Shown: positions 17,201 through 25,475, counted from the stretch's first letter. The stretch is DNA of 59,000 nt from Bacteroidota bacterium (GCA_030706605.1 JAUZOE010000023.1:1-59000), one strand, 5' to 3'. Made by a program: numbers and translations. The notes: a model not told the origin generated them from the letters alone.

Positions 17201-19867
17201 GACACCATCAAATATGGCAGTTCCCGGCCCATCTGTGATTTCGTTGATTGCCCCGGAAGATCCGATATTGAGGTCACCTCTGAAAATGATCGTGCTGCCG
17301 CTGTTGCCGATAAAATTAGCTGTACGGCCACCGGATGAGCCAATGCTCACATTTCCCTTGAAATCGATAATACCGCTCCTGCTCGTTTGTTCACCAATGC
17401 TGATGCTGGAGCCGGAGGTGATGTTAATAGTAGCATCATCATATACACTAAGCGTATTCCCCCTTGTGGTGAGCGTCGCGTTCCTGTTATTGCTACTGCC
17501 TTGCAGTATAAAAGTCATAGCATGCACATCTGCATCATTCGACAATGTAATGTTAACATTAGTGTTTACTAAAATATATACATCCGTACATTTATCCGGG
17601 ATGGCATGGCCATTATTTCTAAATTGAGTGGAACTGGTAGACCAGTTACGCCAGTTATTAAAATCAGAGTTGTTGTTGTTTACATGATAATCACTACCCG
17701 ATCCCATCCAATAAAAGTCAGTGATGGAATTACAGGTGGTATTAGTATTGGTTATAATTGTTTTATAGGATGGCGTAGAATTGTACAACGGGGAAGTTCC
17801 GCAACTATTTTCGTTAAAGGCGTATACCCAATAATAGTAGTTGGTATTGGAACTGAGACCCGAAGACGTGAAATAATTATCGGTTCCAATATATTCCACA
17901 TAGGTATTGGCACCAAAGGCAGCAGATCCTTGTGTATAGGAAGTGCCATTAACCGGTTTTGGCACCGGGGAAGAAGAAGTACTCCTGATCACGATGTAAA
18001 ATGTAGCATCAGCACTATAGTTGAACCCCCCGATGGCACTTGTAACACCTATGGGTGCAAAATTCAGCCCTGTTGGCGAATTTGCAGGTGCTGTCGATGC
18101 CTGGTTGATGGTGAGAGATACATAATCAGATACCACTGAACCACAGGCATCTGTGATGAGGCAGTTATAATCAGTAGCAGCATTTGCATTAGTGGCGCCT
18201 GTTATGGATAATTTATTTGTTGTGGCCCCAGAAATGTTTCCGCCGTTACTAATGTTGGTGTTTCCATTTCTCCATTGGTAACTCAGCGTAGTACCTGAAG
18301 TAACCGCAACGGAGAAGTCTACGCTTGTGCCGGAACATACCTCCTGAGAAACCGGTTGAGTGCCGATAACCGCGGTAACCTGGAATACAACAGGTACTGC
18401 CACATCATCGCCCCAGCAGCCACCTGCTGCCTTAGCCCTGTAATAATAAGTGCCGGGTGATGTAACGGTTACAGGACCGGAAGTAGTGGTTGAAGTACCT
18501 CCGGCAGTAGTTCCCTGGAAATAAAAAACATCCCCAGTTGCTCCTGAAGGTGTGAGTACCGCACTCGAACAACCAGCATTTACATTAACTGTAAAAGATG
18601 AAGGAAGTGGATTAACCGTAACCGTGGCAGGATAAGCAGTACCCCAGCCGCAATTATTGTATTCCCTGAAATAATAAGTATGGGTACCGGTAGCAGTTAT
18701 TACCTGGGGCGAAACAGCCGAGGTAGAAGTACCATTAGAATTAGTTCCTTCAAAATATATCGTGCCGCCGGAACCACCTGTAGCTGCAAGTGAAGCGCTT
18801 CCGCAATACGTGCCCGCACCAGATACAGAAAGAGGTGTTGTAAGATTGGTTACCACCAGGTTAGCAGAGACAGCAGATGTTCCACCTGAAGTAGTAACTG
18901 TAAAACCGCCGGTTGTCGCTCCTGAAGGAAGCGTTGCAGTAATTTTTGTAGAATTAACAACCGTAGCCGACACTGTTAAACCGTTATAAAAGGTAACAGT
19001 TGCAGGGCTTACAAAGTCATTTCCCGTAATAGTTATGAGATTTCCCACGCAGGCAGGATTAGGTGAAAATCCTGTAACCGTTGGCGCAACAGGGCCAGAT
19101 GTATAGGTAAGGACTACCTGGCCGGATCCTCCATTTCCTCCCCCGCCAAAATTGAAAGCCCCACCACCACCACCACCAGGTACAGAAGCTATGCCGCCAT
19201 CCCCAGAAGAAAAGGGGCCGGCTGGTATACCTGCGTTGCCTCCATTGCCTCCTCTGTAAGTTGAATTGTTCGGAGAGCCTACACCTCCTGTGCCAGCGGT
19301 GCTACCGCTGGCACTATTGCCATTGCCTGTATTACCTGCACCGCCACCGCCTGCTCCTGCATTATTATTGGAAGCATCGCTGCCATTGCCGCCACTAAAT
19401 GCGCCTCCTGCTGCGCCATTGCCGCCATTCCCGGAATTAAAAGTACCAGAAGTACCACCATAACCTCCGTTAGCAGAAATAATATTTCCATTTGGTCCTG
19501 AGACTGTTGTAGTACCACCATTTCCTCCGTCATATATCCCAAAAAAACTCACGCTACCACCTGAGCCGCCAGCACCTCTTGAAATGGTGTATGACTGGCC
19601 CGCAGAAACAGCGAAAGTAGCCGTATTATAAGCGCCGCCGCCGCCGCCGCCGCCAAACCCAAAGGCAGCCCCACCACCACCACCACCACCACCCCATACT
19701 TCCACTTTAACGGAAGTAACGCCAGCAGGGACTGTCCATGGACTACCCGGATTAACTACAACTGTTTGGGCAAATGTCGTTTTGCACTGAAAAAGACTTA
19801 AAAATAAGGCAAGTATAAATACCGAAAAGTTAATACTCTTGCGTAAGACTAAGTAAAAATCCCTCAT
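14240..19867 (-). CDS. Giant glycine-rich secreted protein with T9SS sorting domain (paralogue C)
   Basis: The product has 1875 residues with a signal peptide (basic MRDFYLVLRK, hydrophobic core, ending TTFAQ). Residues 35 to about 265 form a glycine-rich domain opened by VPAGVTSVKVEVWGGGG, the same type as in the protein cut by the left edge. An IPT/TIG-like domain follows (PTVTGFSPNPACVGNLITI, about 268-345). Next come Ig-like repeats (to about 590), an FN3-like segment, and a long repetitive beta-rich section (about 760-1260) with TLTNGSG- and NIQVAG-type strands suggesting a beta-helix. The final 600 residues are the shared module (GDRSVNGTT, IGNPYASAIDMRNV, FFVQT, WKVENESNM) and a T9SS sorting domain starting SIFPNPVVNG. 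It is probably a surface adhesin or matrix protein. A terminator follows the stop codon. Confidence 0.88.
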   Translation of the reverse strand: MRDFYLVLRKSINFSVFILALFLSLFQCKTTFAQTVVVNPGSPWTVPAGVTSVKVEVWGGGGGGGGAAFGFGGGGGGGAYNTATFAVSAGQSYTISRGAGGSGGSVSFFGIYDGGNGGTTTVSGPNGNIISANGGYGGTSGTFNSGNGGNGAAGGAFSGGNGSDASNNNAGAGGGGAGNTGNGNSASGSTAGTGGVGSPNNSTYRGGNGGNAGIPAGPFSSGDGGIASVPGGGGGGAFNFGGGGNGGSGQVVLTYTSGPVAPTVTGFSPNPACVGNLITITGNDFVSPATVTFYNGLTVSATVVNSTKITATLPSGATTGGFTVTTSGGTSAVSANLVVTNLTTPLSVSGAGTYCGSASLAATGGSGGTIYFEGTNSNGTSTSAVSPQVITATGTHTYYFREYNNCGWGTAYPATVTVNPLPSSFTVNVNAGCSSAVLTPSGATGDVFYFQGTTAGGTSTTTSGPVTVTSPGTYYYRAKAAGGCWGDDVAVPVVFQVTAVIGTQPVSQEVCSGTSVDFSVAVTSGTTLSYQWRNGNTNISNGGNISGATTNKLSITGATNANAATDYNCLITDACGSVVSDYVSLTINQASTAPANSPTGLNFAPIGVTSAIGGFNYSADATFYIVIRSTSSSPVPKPVNGTSYTQGSAAFGANTYVEYIGTDNYFTSSGLSSNTNYYYWVYAFNENSCGTSPLYNSTPSYKTIITNTNTTCNSITDFYWMGSGSDYHVNNNNSDFNNWRNWSTSSTQFRNNGHAIPDKCTDVYILVNTNVNITLSNDADVHAMTFILQGSSNNRNATLTTRGNTLSVYDDATINITSGSSISIGEQTSRSGIIDFKGNVSIGSSGGRTANFIGNSGSTIIFRGDLNIGSSGAINEITDGPGTAIFDGVAQKISWKNSTSNATNFNDVEIGSSSASSTVVSFDPGSTATPGNILGNLTINGSSQLWLGTSQWNRDSNGGIFTMNNTSKLQLGGSSSVQNGGSETLVTGSNFPSGFSTSFNASSTVEYNGKNNITQTVYSAPQYGNLTLTNGSGSGTANKNSTASFTISGTATVQNLATLTMGAGITANGPFNVNSGASLICGANVIGGSGSFTLQSNGNLSLGSAQGISASGATGNIQVAGARSFNTAANYTYNGLVTQVTGNGLPSVINNLSIINSAGVTLTADNSISGIYYQTTGPLALNSNTLTINQLIRSSGTISGSDTSNITINGTSIPLIFTGTPGAGVIKNLKLNDSKSAYLGTTLDISGGIAANTEGSVTIGNGSVFTTNDHLTLKSSLYGTARIGVIPVDASGNPLGQITGNVTVERYTKMGSGSGLHGKKWLFLAIPTIGQTVKQSWMENGSTASTGYGIQVTGPGGTGSGFDMYSVSPSMKYFDNATGNWKGIANTNQLIYDSRGYMVFIRGDRSVNGTTVTTSNPTNLRTKGTLITGDQTISLPGNNSFASIGNPYASAIDMRNVTQTNGSDFFYVWNPSLGGNYGYGAYETYVLYNGNYVSVPGFTVNNSIQSGQAFFVQTSSAPANVLIKESSKQGNSNSSYFRPQGVTGKKAQLITTLNSVNADSSSVLIDGTLQQFSDDYTNAIDAMDERKIFNASENISIKSAGKNIIVERRHTIDPADTIFLSLTRLKAQNYRLVFDAKNLSANGLIAFLEDNYMHQLTTLNLDGNTEFNFRVTGAPASYAPDRFHIIFRQPSGPLPVTFTSVNAYQKNSDISVNWKVENESNMKQYEVEKSTDGSHFVTVATIAAINGTANSYSWLDKDAVAGYNYYRIRSVDINQKTALTQIVKVNIDNVAKEISIFPNPVVNGVINLHLINQASGNYKVRILNQLGQVVQAQDINHSEGSSTSNFKLTSDVAHGIYQAAITSPGGEVKVVKFIY

Positions 19868-20272
19868 AAAAACTAATTTTCTTGTGTTAAAAAAGTAATG
19901 AGGTAATTACAAAGGAGGATGGATAAACCTTGGTCTTGATAAATAGAATGAAAGTAGTTTCAGTCTTTAAGAGGATAGGAAATCAATACAAAGATTGAAA
20001 TTAGGTTAACCGGCAGGAACTGGTGTAAGTTTTCGTACGCATAATGTTCCTTAGGGAACACAAAGATAAAAAGTATTTTGAAAATTCAAAGTTTTTCAAA
20101 AATATTTTTCCGATCAGGGCTTCATTTTTATTGATTACCCGTTTTTATCTGGGACTTATTGTTATAAATATTTTCCTTTCAATATCTTTAGCTGCATATA
20201 AACAGTATCAAATACCCCGTTCGGTAAAAATATGGGAATGATTTGTTAAAACAAATTTTCTAAATTGCACGC
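19868..20272. other. Divergent intergenic region between paralogue C and pcm
   Basis: About 405 bp that must hold the promoters of both flanking genes. A 65-codon plus-strand frame at 20044-20241 has no recognisable domain and was not called. No terminator or RNA gene was recognised. Confidence 0.45.
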
Positions 20273-20926
20273 ATGCGACAATTTGAGGATACTTACCGAC
20301 ACAAAGGGCTACGAAAAAAACTGATCAATACCATAAAAGAAAAAGGCATCAGTGATGAGATGGTACTTGAATCCATGATGAACATTCCCCGGCATTATTT
20401 TTTGGACACAGCACTGGAACATATTGCTTACCAGGACAGGGCTTTCCCTATCGGGGAAGGACAAACGATTTCACAACCTTATACCGTTGCCTATCAAACA
20501 CAGCTTATGAATGTGCATCCTTTTGACAGAATCCTGGAAATAGGAACCGGTAGCGCATACCAGGCAACGGTGTTGGCGGAAATGCGCGCTAATGTTTTCA
20601 CCATTGAACGCCAAAAGAAATTATTTGAATTGAATAAAAATTTTATTTTCAAATCGAAATATCCCAATATTAAATTTTTTTACGGAGACGGATTTGAAGG
20701 CTTGCCAACTTATGCGCCATTCGATAAAATTATCATCACAGCGGCAGCTCCGTTTATTCCGCCCAAATTAATTGAACAATTAAAACCCGGAGGGAAAATG
20801 ATCATTCCTCTTGATGAAGAAGGTATTCAAAAAATGATGCGCATTACCAAAAATGAAGATGGCTCTTTAGATGAGGAAACTTTTTCTAATTTTTCTTTTG
20901 TCCCGATGTTAAAAGGAAGAAACTGA
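20273..20926 (+). CDS. pcm: Protein-L-isoaspartate O-methyltransferase
   Basis: This 217-residue SAM-dependent enzyme methylates isoaspartyl residues in damaged proteins so that they can return to aspartate. The family markers are present in order: IPRHYFL, GQTISQPYTVA (substrate loop), the SAM-binding EIGTGSAYQATVLAE, GDGFEGLP, IITAAAP and the C-terminal VPMLKG. Length is normal for the family. The start is supported by the conserved N-terminal helix (LRKKLINTIKEKGI). It is transcribed away from the surface-protein cluster and converges with the glycosyltransferase gene downstream, with only 37 bp between the two stop codons. Confidence 0.95.
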   Translation: MRQFEDTYRHKGLRKKLINTIKEKGISDEMVLESMMNIPRHYFLDTALEHIAYQDRAFPIGEGQTISQPYTVAYQTQLMNVHPFDRILEIGTGSAYQATVLAEMRANVFTIERQKKLFELNKNFIFKSKYPNIKFFYGDGFEGLPTYAPFDKIIITAAAPFIPPKLIEQLKPGGKMIIPLDEEGIQKMMRITKNEDGSLDEETFSNFSFVPMLKGRN

Positions 20927-20963
20927 GATGCTACCAATTGTAATTGATATCACATAACATCCC

Positions 20964-21890
20964 CTACCGTACAAAAACATCTTTTTTCAAAAATCCAGTA
21001 AGCGTGCACCACTGAGCAATTACAATATATTTACCTTTGGCATATTGACCTTTCAACAGAAAGAGCAAGAATAAAACAAGGGAAGCCCCTGCTTTAAATA
21101 TAAATTCAACCAACTTCTTGAATAATACACTCACCCCGCTTTTTTCTGAAATCAATCTTTTCTTTTCTTCATTCCCCGTTTTCAGGAACAGCTTTTTAAA
21201 ATTTTGGATTTGCAACCTGTTACTATCGATATAATGGTACAGCCACACCCCTGGCACATAATAAATTTTATCAGAAATCGCTTTTACCTTATAGAAGATG
21301 TATTTATCATCACTACGAAATTTAAGTTCATTATTAAATCCTCCTGCTTCTTTTAAAATATCCTTTTTATAGGCCATATTGCAACCCGCAGGATATTTCA
21401 TACTTTCCTTAAACAACAGAATATCATTACCATGATCTACCTTTCCTACAAAGCCATTCAAATATTGGCTCATCCATTCCGGTTCATTTCCTTTTTCATA
21501 TTTGGGAATCACTTTACCACCGGCTCCAACAGCATCAGGATGATTGTTAAAAAAAATAGTCATTTCTTCCAGGAAGCGCGGCGAAAGAATAGCATCATCA
21601 TCCACATAAGCAATTACCAGGGCTTCTGCTTCATCAATTCCCCTGTTGCGGGCAAATGACAATCCCTTATTCTTCTCAAAACAATATTTGCAATTAATGG
21701 CAGGATTATCTTTAATGAAATTCGCAGATATAAGGGCCGTATTATCTGTGCTAAAATTATCTACAATGATTACCTGGAAAGCAGAAGTATCAAATGTTTG
21801 CTCTTTTATACTTTCCAGTGCTTCCGGCAAGTATGCCGCGCGATTATAAGTGCATATGACAAGAGATATTTTATAATTATTATTTTCCAT
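20964..21890 (-). CDS. Family 2 glycosyltransferase
   Basis: The 308-residue product has a GT-A fold N-terminus: LVICTYNRAAYLPEALES, the nucleotide-binding region IIVDNFSTDNT and a DXD-type acidic motif AYVDDDAILS that binds the metal and sugar nucleotide. A conserved acceptor-site region (ARNRGIDEA) is present. The C-terminal 60 residues contain a hydrophobic segment (AGASLVLFLLFLL), so the enzyme is probably attached to the cytoplasmic face of the inner membrane. GT2 enzymes of this kind build exopolysaccharide, O-antigen or glycoprotein glycans. There is no linked glycan cluster, so donor and acceptor cannot be named. The gene is monocistronic and has its own promoter. Confidence 0.88.
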   Translation of the reverse strand: MENNNYKISLVICTYNRAAYLPEALESIKEQTFDTSAFQVIIVDNFSTDNTALISANFIKDNPAINCKYCFEKNKGLSFARNRGIDEAEALVIAYVDDDAILSPRFLEEMTIFFNNHPDAVGAGGKVIPKYEKGNEPEWMSQYLNGFVGKVDHGNDILLFKESMKYPAGCNMAYKKDILKEAGGFNNELKFRSDDKYIFYKVKAISDKIYYVPGVWLYHYIDSNRLQIQNFKKLFLKTGNEEKKRLISEKSGVSVLFKKLVEFIFKAGASLVLFLLFLLKGQYAKGKYIVIAQWCTLTGFLKKDVFVR

Positions 21891-21938
21891 CGGGCTAATT
21901 AATCCAATAAATTGATTTTATTTTGACAAGATAATTTT

Positions 21939-21946
21939 CAAATATA
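21939..21946 (-). promoter_or_regulatory. -7 element for the glycosyltransferase gene
   Basis: The minus strand reads TATATTTG, an exact match to the Bacteroidota -7 consensus TAnnTTTG, about 50 bp upstream of the glycosyltransferase ATG. A -33 element is not obvious. Confidence 0.5.
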
Positions 21947-21952
21947 TTTTAA

Positions 21953-22261
21953 TTGATGAAAGTAATTTCTTTTTTTTCAAGGTTTGCCTTTATATGCAAT
22001 ATTGCATTTTTATTATTTGTGTTTTTTAATATAACAGAAGCAAAAAAGCCTGTAAATCATAGCCGGGATACAGTTCAGGCAGTACCTTTTTTTAAAGACC
22101 TCATCATCACTCTTGGATTTTCCGCAATAGTAATAAATTTATTAGTATGCATTGTTTACACCATACTTATTATTGCTGGCAAAAAATCGCATGTTCCAAA
22201 ATGGCTCGCAATACTTAATTTTATTTTCTTGGGGTTTCAATTTTATTTTTTCTTTTTTTGA
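21953..22261 (+). CDS. Small three-helix membrane protein, function unknown
   Basis: The product is 102 residues. Three hydrophobic segments are visible: FAFICNIAFLLFVFFNI near the N-terminus, IITLGFSAIVINLLVCIVY in the middle, and LAILNFIFLGFQFYFFFF at the end. A short polar loop (KKPVNHSRDTVQAV) follows the first. I do not recognise a family. Its stop lies 12 bp before the queuosine-precursor transporter, so the two are probably co-transcribed, and a role in membrane or transport function is possible but unproven. Confidence 0.65.
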   Translation: MMKVISFFSRFAFICNIAFLLFVFFNITEAKKPVNHSRDTVQAVPFFKDLIITLGFSAIVINLLVCIVYTILIIAGKKSHVPKWLAILNFIFLGFQFYFFFF

Positions 22262-22273
22262 TAATTTTTTTTC

Positions 22274-23074
22274 ATGATACATAAAATATTAAATGATAAA
22301 CCAACCAAACTCTTTCTTGGTTTTGCCTGCTTTTTTGTTGCCAACGCTTTAATTGCAGAGGCTATTGGGATGAAACTTTTTTCTATGGAAGCCTTACTGG
22401 GAATGCAACCAGTAAACTTCACCCTGTTTCATCAAAGCGGTTTGGCATTTACGCTTACCTGTGGAGTTTTGCTCTGGCCCTTGGAATTTGTCATTACGGA
22501 TATCATCAATGAGTATTACGGGCCCAAGGCTGTCCGGCGAATTTCCATTACTGCTGTGATTTTAATTGCTTACGCTTTTTTAATGTATTTTATTGCCATC
22601 GCATTACCCCCGGCAAAAGTATGGCTCAGCAGCAGTCACGAACAGGGTGTTGAGAATATTCAAACTTCCTTCAAAGCTATTTTTGGGCAGAATATGAGAA
22701 TTATTGTGGGCAGCATCGTAGCCTTTCTCTTTAGCCAGGCCGTAGATGTTTTTGTTTTTCAAAAAATTAAAAAAGTTACCGGGGATAAACATTTGTGGTT
22801 GAGAGCTACGGGCTCTACCCTGGTATCTCAATTAGTGGACAGCTACATTGTTTTGTTTATTGCTTTCAGTGGTTTATTTTCCTGGCAATTAATATTGGGT
22901 ATAGGTATTATGAATTACCTGTATAAATTTACAATGGCCATCATATTAACACCGGTTATTTACGGAGTTGAAAAAAGAATTGAAAAGTATGTAGGACATG
23001 ATGTGGCTAAAAAAATGAAAAGTGCTGCAATGGGCGATAATACAATATTTGAAAACATTCCAACGGCTGGATAA
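22274..23074 (+). CDS. yhhQ: Queuosine-precursor transporter, YhhQ/VUT family
   Basis: The 266-residue protein has about six to seven hydrophobic segments and the family signatures: FVANALIAEAIG in the first helix, LLWPLEFVITDIINEYYG (helix end and the charged INE-YG motif), DVFVFQKIKK and SQLVDSYIVLFIAF. Family members import queuine or its precursors (preQ0, preQ1) through the inner membrane for tRNA queuosine modification. It follows the small membrane protein gene by 12 bp. Its stop codon (23072-23074) directly abuts the stop codon of the convergent Nudix gene, leaving no room for a terminator. Confidence 0.9.
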   Translation: MIHKILNDKPTKLFLGFACFFVANALIAEAIGMKLFSMEALLGMQPVNFTLFHQSGLAFTLTCGVLLWPLEFVITDIINEYYGPKAVRRISITAVILIAYAFLMYFIAIALPPAKVWLSSSHEQGVENIQTSFKAIFGQNMRIIVGSIVAFLFSQAVDVFVFQKIKKVTGDKHLWLRATGSTLVSQLVDSYIVLFIAFSGLFSWQLILGIGIMNYLYKFTMAIILTPVIYGVEKRIEKYVGHDVAKKMKSAAMGDNTIFENIPTAG

Positions 23075-23533
23075 TCAATATTTTTCTTTAATCATCTTTG
23101 CTACAATTTTATCAAGCGGCAGCGTGACATCTTCATCAGAAAAAGTATTTAGACTGGCAAATCGAAAAGTTTCTATTTCAGATTTTTCCTCATAAATCTT
23201 CAATTGTTCTTCTGTAAAATCAAATTCACGATTAGTGAGTGGGAAAATAATCGGTTCAAGTGGCTTTACAAAATAATAAATAGAAATAATCTGATCCTCC
23301 GGATTAAAGGCACTTTTCAGGAAAAAATCAGTGGTATAAATATGCTCCAGCACTTCAACGTTTAAATTCATTTCTTCCTGAAATTCTCTTGCAAGACATT
23401 CTCTTGTACCCTCGCCCAATTCAAGTCCTCCACCCGGAAATTTCGTGTAATAATATCCACGAATCAATTCATCGCTTAGTAAAATCTGATTGTCTTTATT
23501 GATCAAAATTCCATACACCCTAATTGTAAACAT
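23075..23533 (-). CDS. Nudix hydrolase
   Basis: The 152-residue product has a Nudix box: GGLELGEG, then RECLA, then REFQEEMNL, matching G-x5-E-x7-RE-U-x-EE with N replacing the usual last glycine. Nudix enzymes hydrolyse nucleoside diphosphates linked to another group; the substrate here cannot be told. It is the third gene of a minus-strand operon after a nucleoside phosphorylase and dapF, with a 10-bp gap to dapF. Its 3' end abuts the convergent transporter gene. Confidence 0.88.
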   Translation of the reverse strand: MFTIRVYGILINKDNQILLSDELIRGYYYTKFPGGGLELGEGTRECLAREFQEEMNLNVEVLEHIYTTDFFLKSAFNPEDQIISIYYFVKPLEPIIFPLTNREFDFTEEQLKIYEEKSEIETFRFASLNTFSDEDVTLPLDKIVAKMIKEKY

Positions 23534-23543
23534 ATATCATTTT

Positions 23544-24326
23544 TTAAATTTGAATAGAACCTTCAAATACAAATTCTACAGGGCCGCTCAGCCAGATATT
23601 AATAAATTCAGTATCACTCATTTTTTCAAATTCTACGCTTAGATTTCCTCCCAAAGCTTTTACTTCTACACGATTAAATCCTTTTTCATTATGTGCTGAG
23701 ACAAGGGCAGAAGCAGTAACTCCTGTCCCACAACTTAAAGTTTCATTTTCTACTCCACGTTCATAAGTTCGAACAAAAATTTCATCATCAGAGATGATTT
23801 CAACAAAATCCACATTCACCCCTGTCTCTGCAAATTCTTTGTTGTAACGAATTTTACGTCCTTCAGCTATTACATCAAAGTTGGCAATATCTTTTACATA
23901 TTTTACATAATGAGGCGACCCCGTGTTTAATACATAATAGTCAAGAGAAAATTGCACATTATTTACATCTTGCATTTTTAAGCTAATTTCTTTATTAATG
24001 TCTATTTCGGCTTCGTGTGGCCCATCGGATCCCAGGAATAAGTATTCCTTTTTTTTAATGCCTAACCTGTATGCAAAATTCACAATACATCTTCCCCCAT
24101 TGCCACACATACTGCCGGTATTTCCATCTGAATTGTAATAGACCATTTCAAAATCGTATCCTTTTTTATTATTCAACAACATTAATCCATCGGCACCGAT
24201 GCCAAAATGCCTGTCGCACATTTTTTTTACCTGTTCAGAAGAAATATTATCATAAATATTTTCCCTGTTATCCAATAAAATAAAGTCATTCCCGGTTCCC
24301 TGGTATTTATAAAATGTAATGTCCAT
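23544..24326 (-). CDS. dapF: Diaminopimelate epimerase
   Basis: The enzyme interconverts LL- and meso-diaminopimelate, the last step before meso-DAP enters lysine and peptidoglycan synthesis. The 260-residue product starts MDITFYKYQGTGNDFILLD, the conserved N-terminus. Both catalytic cysteines are present, in MCGNGGRC and SCGTGVTA. The glutamate of the VENETLSCG segment is also visible. The frame extends upstream to a TTG at 24341, but the ATG at 24326 fits the family and lies one base after the stop of the nucleoside phosphorylase gene, which points to translational coupling. Confidence 0.95.
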   Translation of the reverse strand: MDITFYKYQGTGNDFILLDNRENIYDNISSEQVKKMCDRHFGIGADGLMLLNNKKGYDFEMVYYNSDGNTGSMCGNGGRCIVNFAYRLGIKKKEYLFLGSDGPHEAEIDINKEISLKMQDVNNVQFSLDYYVLNTGSPHYVKYVKDIANFDVIAEGRKIRYNKEFAETGVNVDFVEIISDDEIFVRTYERGVENETLSCGTGVTASALVSAHNEKGFNRVEVKALGGNLSVEFEKMSDTEFINIWLSGPVEFVFEGSIQI

Positions 24327-24327
24327 A

Positions 24328-25206
24328 TTAAAGTTTTTCAAAAATTATTTGTAATGATTTTTCAATAAGTTTTCCCACAAGACCCGGGCCATCTTTGCTG
24401 AAATTTTGATGTATCCTGTTAGCCACAACAGCGCTAAGCGAGAGGCAATGATGATGCAATTCTTTGCCAATTCCATATAGTGCGGATGTTTCCATTTCAA
24501 AATTAGCAATACGATGATGCCCAAATTCAAATTTAGTAAGCTGTTCAATTAAATTCGGATTAGCAATACCAAGACGTAAAACCCGACCCTGGGGGCCATA
24601 AAAACCCGGGCAGGTTACTGTTATTCCCTGGTGATAGCCTTCTACAAAATGCCTGATAAGTGAAACTGATGCCCCGGTGATATAAGGATAAGTAATTCCG
24701 TTATGGATTTGAGTTTGCGTAATAAAAGAATGCAACAATTGTTTCTCTTCTTCATTGTTTGTGTGCAGGTAAAAGTTCATTAAATTATCAATCCCAAGGC
24801 CATGCGTACTGGCCACAAAACTATCAACCGGTATATCGGCCTGCAAAGATCCCGAAGTGCCGATGCGAATAATGTTAAGTTGTTTAAGTTCGGGCTTAAT
24901 GGTTCTTTCGGCAAAATCAATATTGGCCAAGGCGTCTATTTCATTCAATACAATATCGATATTATCTGTACCGATACCTGTGCTGATAACGGAAATTCTC
25001 TTATTACCAAGATACCCGGTATGAGTTACAAACTCGCGGTGCTGCCTTTGTATTTCAAGTTTATCAAAATGCTTGCTAACTTTTTTAACTCTGTCAGGGT
25101 CTCCAACTGTTATTATATTGTCTGCAAGTTCTTCCGGTTTTACATCAAGATGATAAATGGCTCCGCGAGAATTTATGATCAATTCCGATTCGGCAATTGG
25201 GTGCAT
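24328..25206 (-). CDS. Nucleoside phosphorylase (purine/uridine phosphorylase family)
   Basis: The 292-residue product carries motifs of the NP-I nucleoside phosphorylase family: VGDPDRV (phosphate binding), STGIGTDN, IRIGTSGSL and NFEMETSALYG (ribose and base site). The closest relatives by motif are uridine phosphorylases, which split uridine with phosphate into uracil and ribose-1-phosphate, but base specificity is not certain. It is the first gene of the operon with dapF and a Nudix hydrolase. A TATTTTTG element on the minus strand lies about 66 bp upstream of its ATG. Confidence 0.9.
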   Translation of the reverse strand: MHPIAESELIINSRGAIYHLDVKPEELADNIITVGDPDRVKKVSKHFDKLEIQRQHREFVTHTGYLGNKRISVISTGIGTDNIDIVLNEIDALANIDFAERTIKPELKQLNIIRIGTSGSLQADIPVDSFVASTHGLGIDNLMNFYLHTNNEEEKQLLHSFITQTQIHNGITYPYITGASVSLIRHFVEGYHQGITVTCPGFYGPQGRVLRLGIANPNLIEQLTKFEFGHHRIANFEMETSALYGIGKELHHHCLSLSAVVANRIHQNFSKDGPGLVGKLIEKSLQIIFEKL

Positions 25207-25271
25207 AAAGGTTTAATATTAAAATACTAAATTGAATAAATGATAATCAATTTTTAAGTCTTCATTTTTAG

Positions 25272-25279
25272 CAAAAATA
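25272..25279 (-). promoter_or_regulatory. -7 element for the phosphorylase-dapF-Nudix operon
   Basis: The minus strand reads TATTTTTG, an exact TAnnTTTG match, 66 bp upstream of the first gene of the operon. Confidence 0.5.
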
Positions 25280-25341
25280 CTTCAATCCAAACTAATCAAA
25301 TTCATCTTGTGAGAATTAAAAAATTCTAATCAAAAATTTCC

Positions 25342-25349
25342 TATTTTTG
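25342..25349 (+). promoter_or_regulatory. -7 element for tRNA-Cys
   Basis: TATTTTTG exactly matches the Bacteroidota -7 consensus and ends 15 bp before the mature 5' end of the tRNA, the expected distance for a short tRNA leader. Confidence 0.6.
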
Positions 25350-25364
25350 TGCGCCTAAAAAAAG

Positions 25365-25435
25365 GGTCCTGTGGCCGAGTGGCTAGGCAAAGCTCTGCAA
25401 AAGCTTCTACAGCGGTTCGAATCCGCTCGGGACCT
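25365..25435 (+). tRNA. tRNA-Cys (anticodon GCA)
   Basis: A complete cloverleaf can be drawn. The acceptor stem is GGTCCTG paired with CGGGACC (one G-U pair). The D arm is GCC...GGC. The anticodon stem AAGCT/AGCTT encloses the loop CTGCAAA, giving anticodon GCA. The T arm is AGCGG-TTCGAAT-CCGCT. The discriminator base is U, as expected for cysteine tRNA. CCA is not encoded. A promoter element lies upstream and a terminator hairpin just downstream. Confidence 0.97.
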
Positions 25436-25438
25436 CTT

Positions 25439-25475
25439 AAGAAGGGATTATCTATTGATAATCCCTTCTTAATTT
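25439..25475 (+). terminator. tRNA-Cys terminator
   Basis: A perfect 14-bp stem (AAGAAGGGATTATC and its complement, TATT loop, 25439-25470) is followed by AATTTTCT. It starts four bases after the tRNA. Confidence 0.85.

Noticed and set aside
19266-19542. Proline/leucine-rich and methionine/alanine-rich frames over the glycine-rich coding region
   Set aside because: They are antisense or shifted readings of the glycine codons of paralogue C.
5119-19867. A defence or toxin system hidden in the large surface proteins
   Set aside because: The variable N-termini look like Ig, glycine-rich and beta-helix folds; no toxin C-terminus is present because the C-termini are T9SS sorting domains, and no immunity-type gene follows.
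20044-20241. 65-codon plus-strand frame before pcm with one hydrophobic segment
   Set aside because: It lies in the divergent promoter region, is AT-rich and Lys/Phe-rich as expected by chance, and matches nothing I know.
25244-25254. TGATAATCA near the phosphorylase promoter considered as FNR-type box
   Set aside because: The half-sites are separated by one base instead of four.
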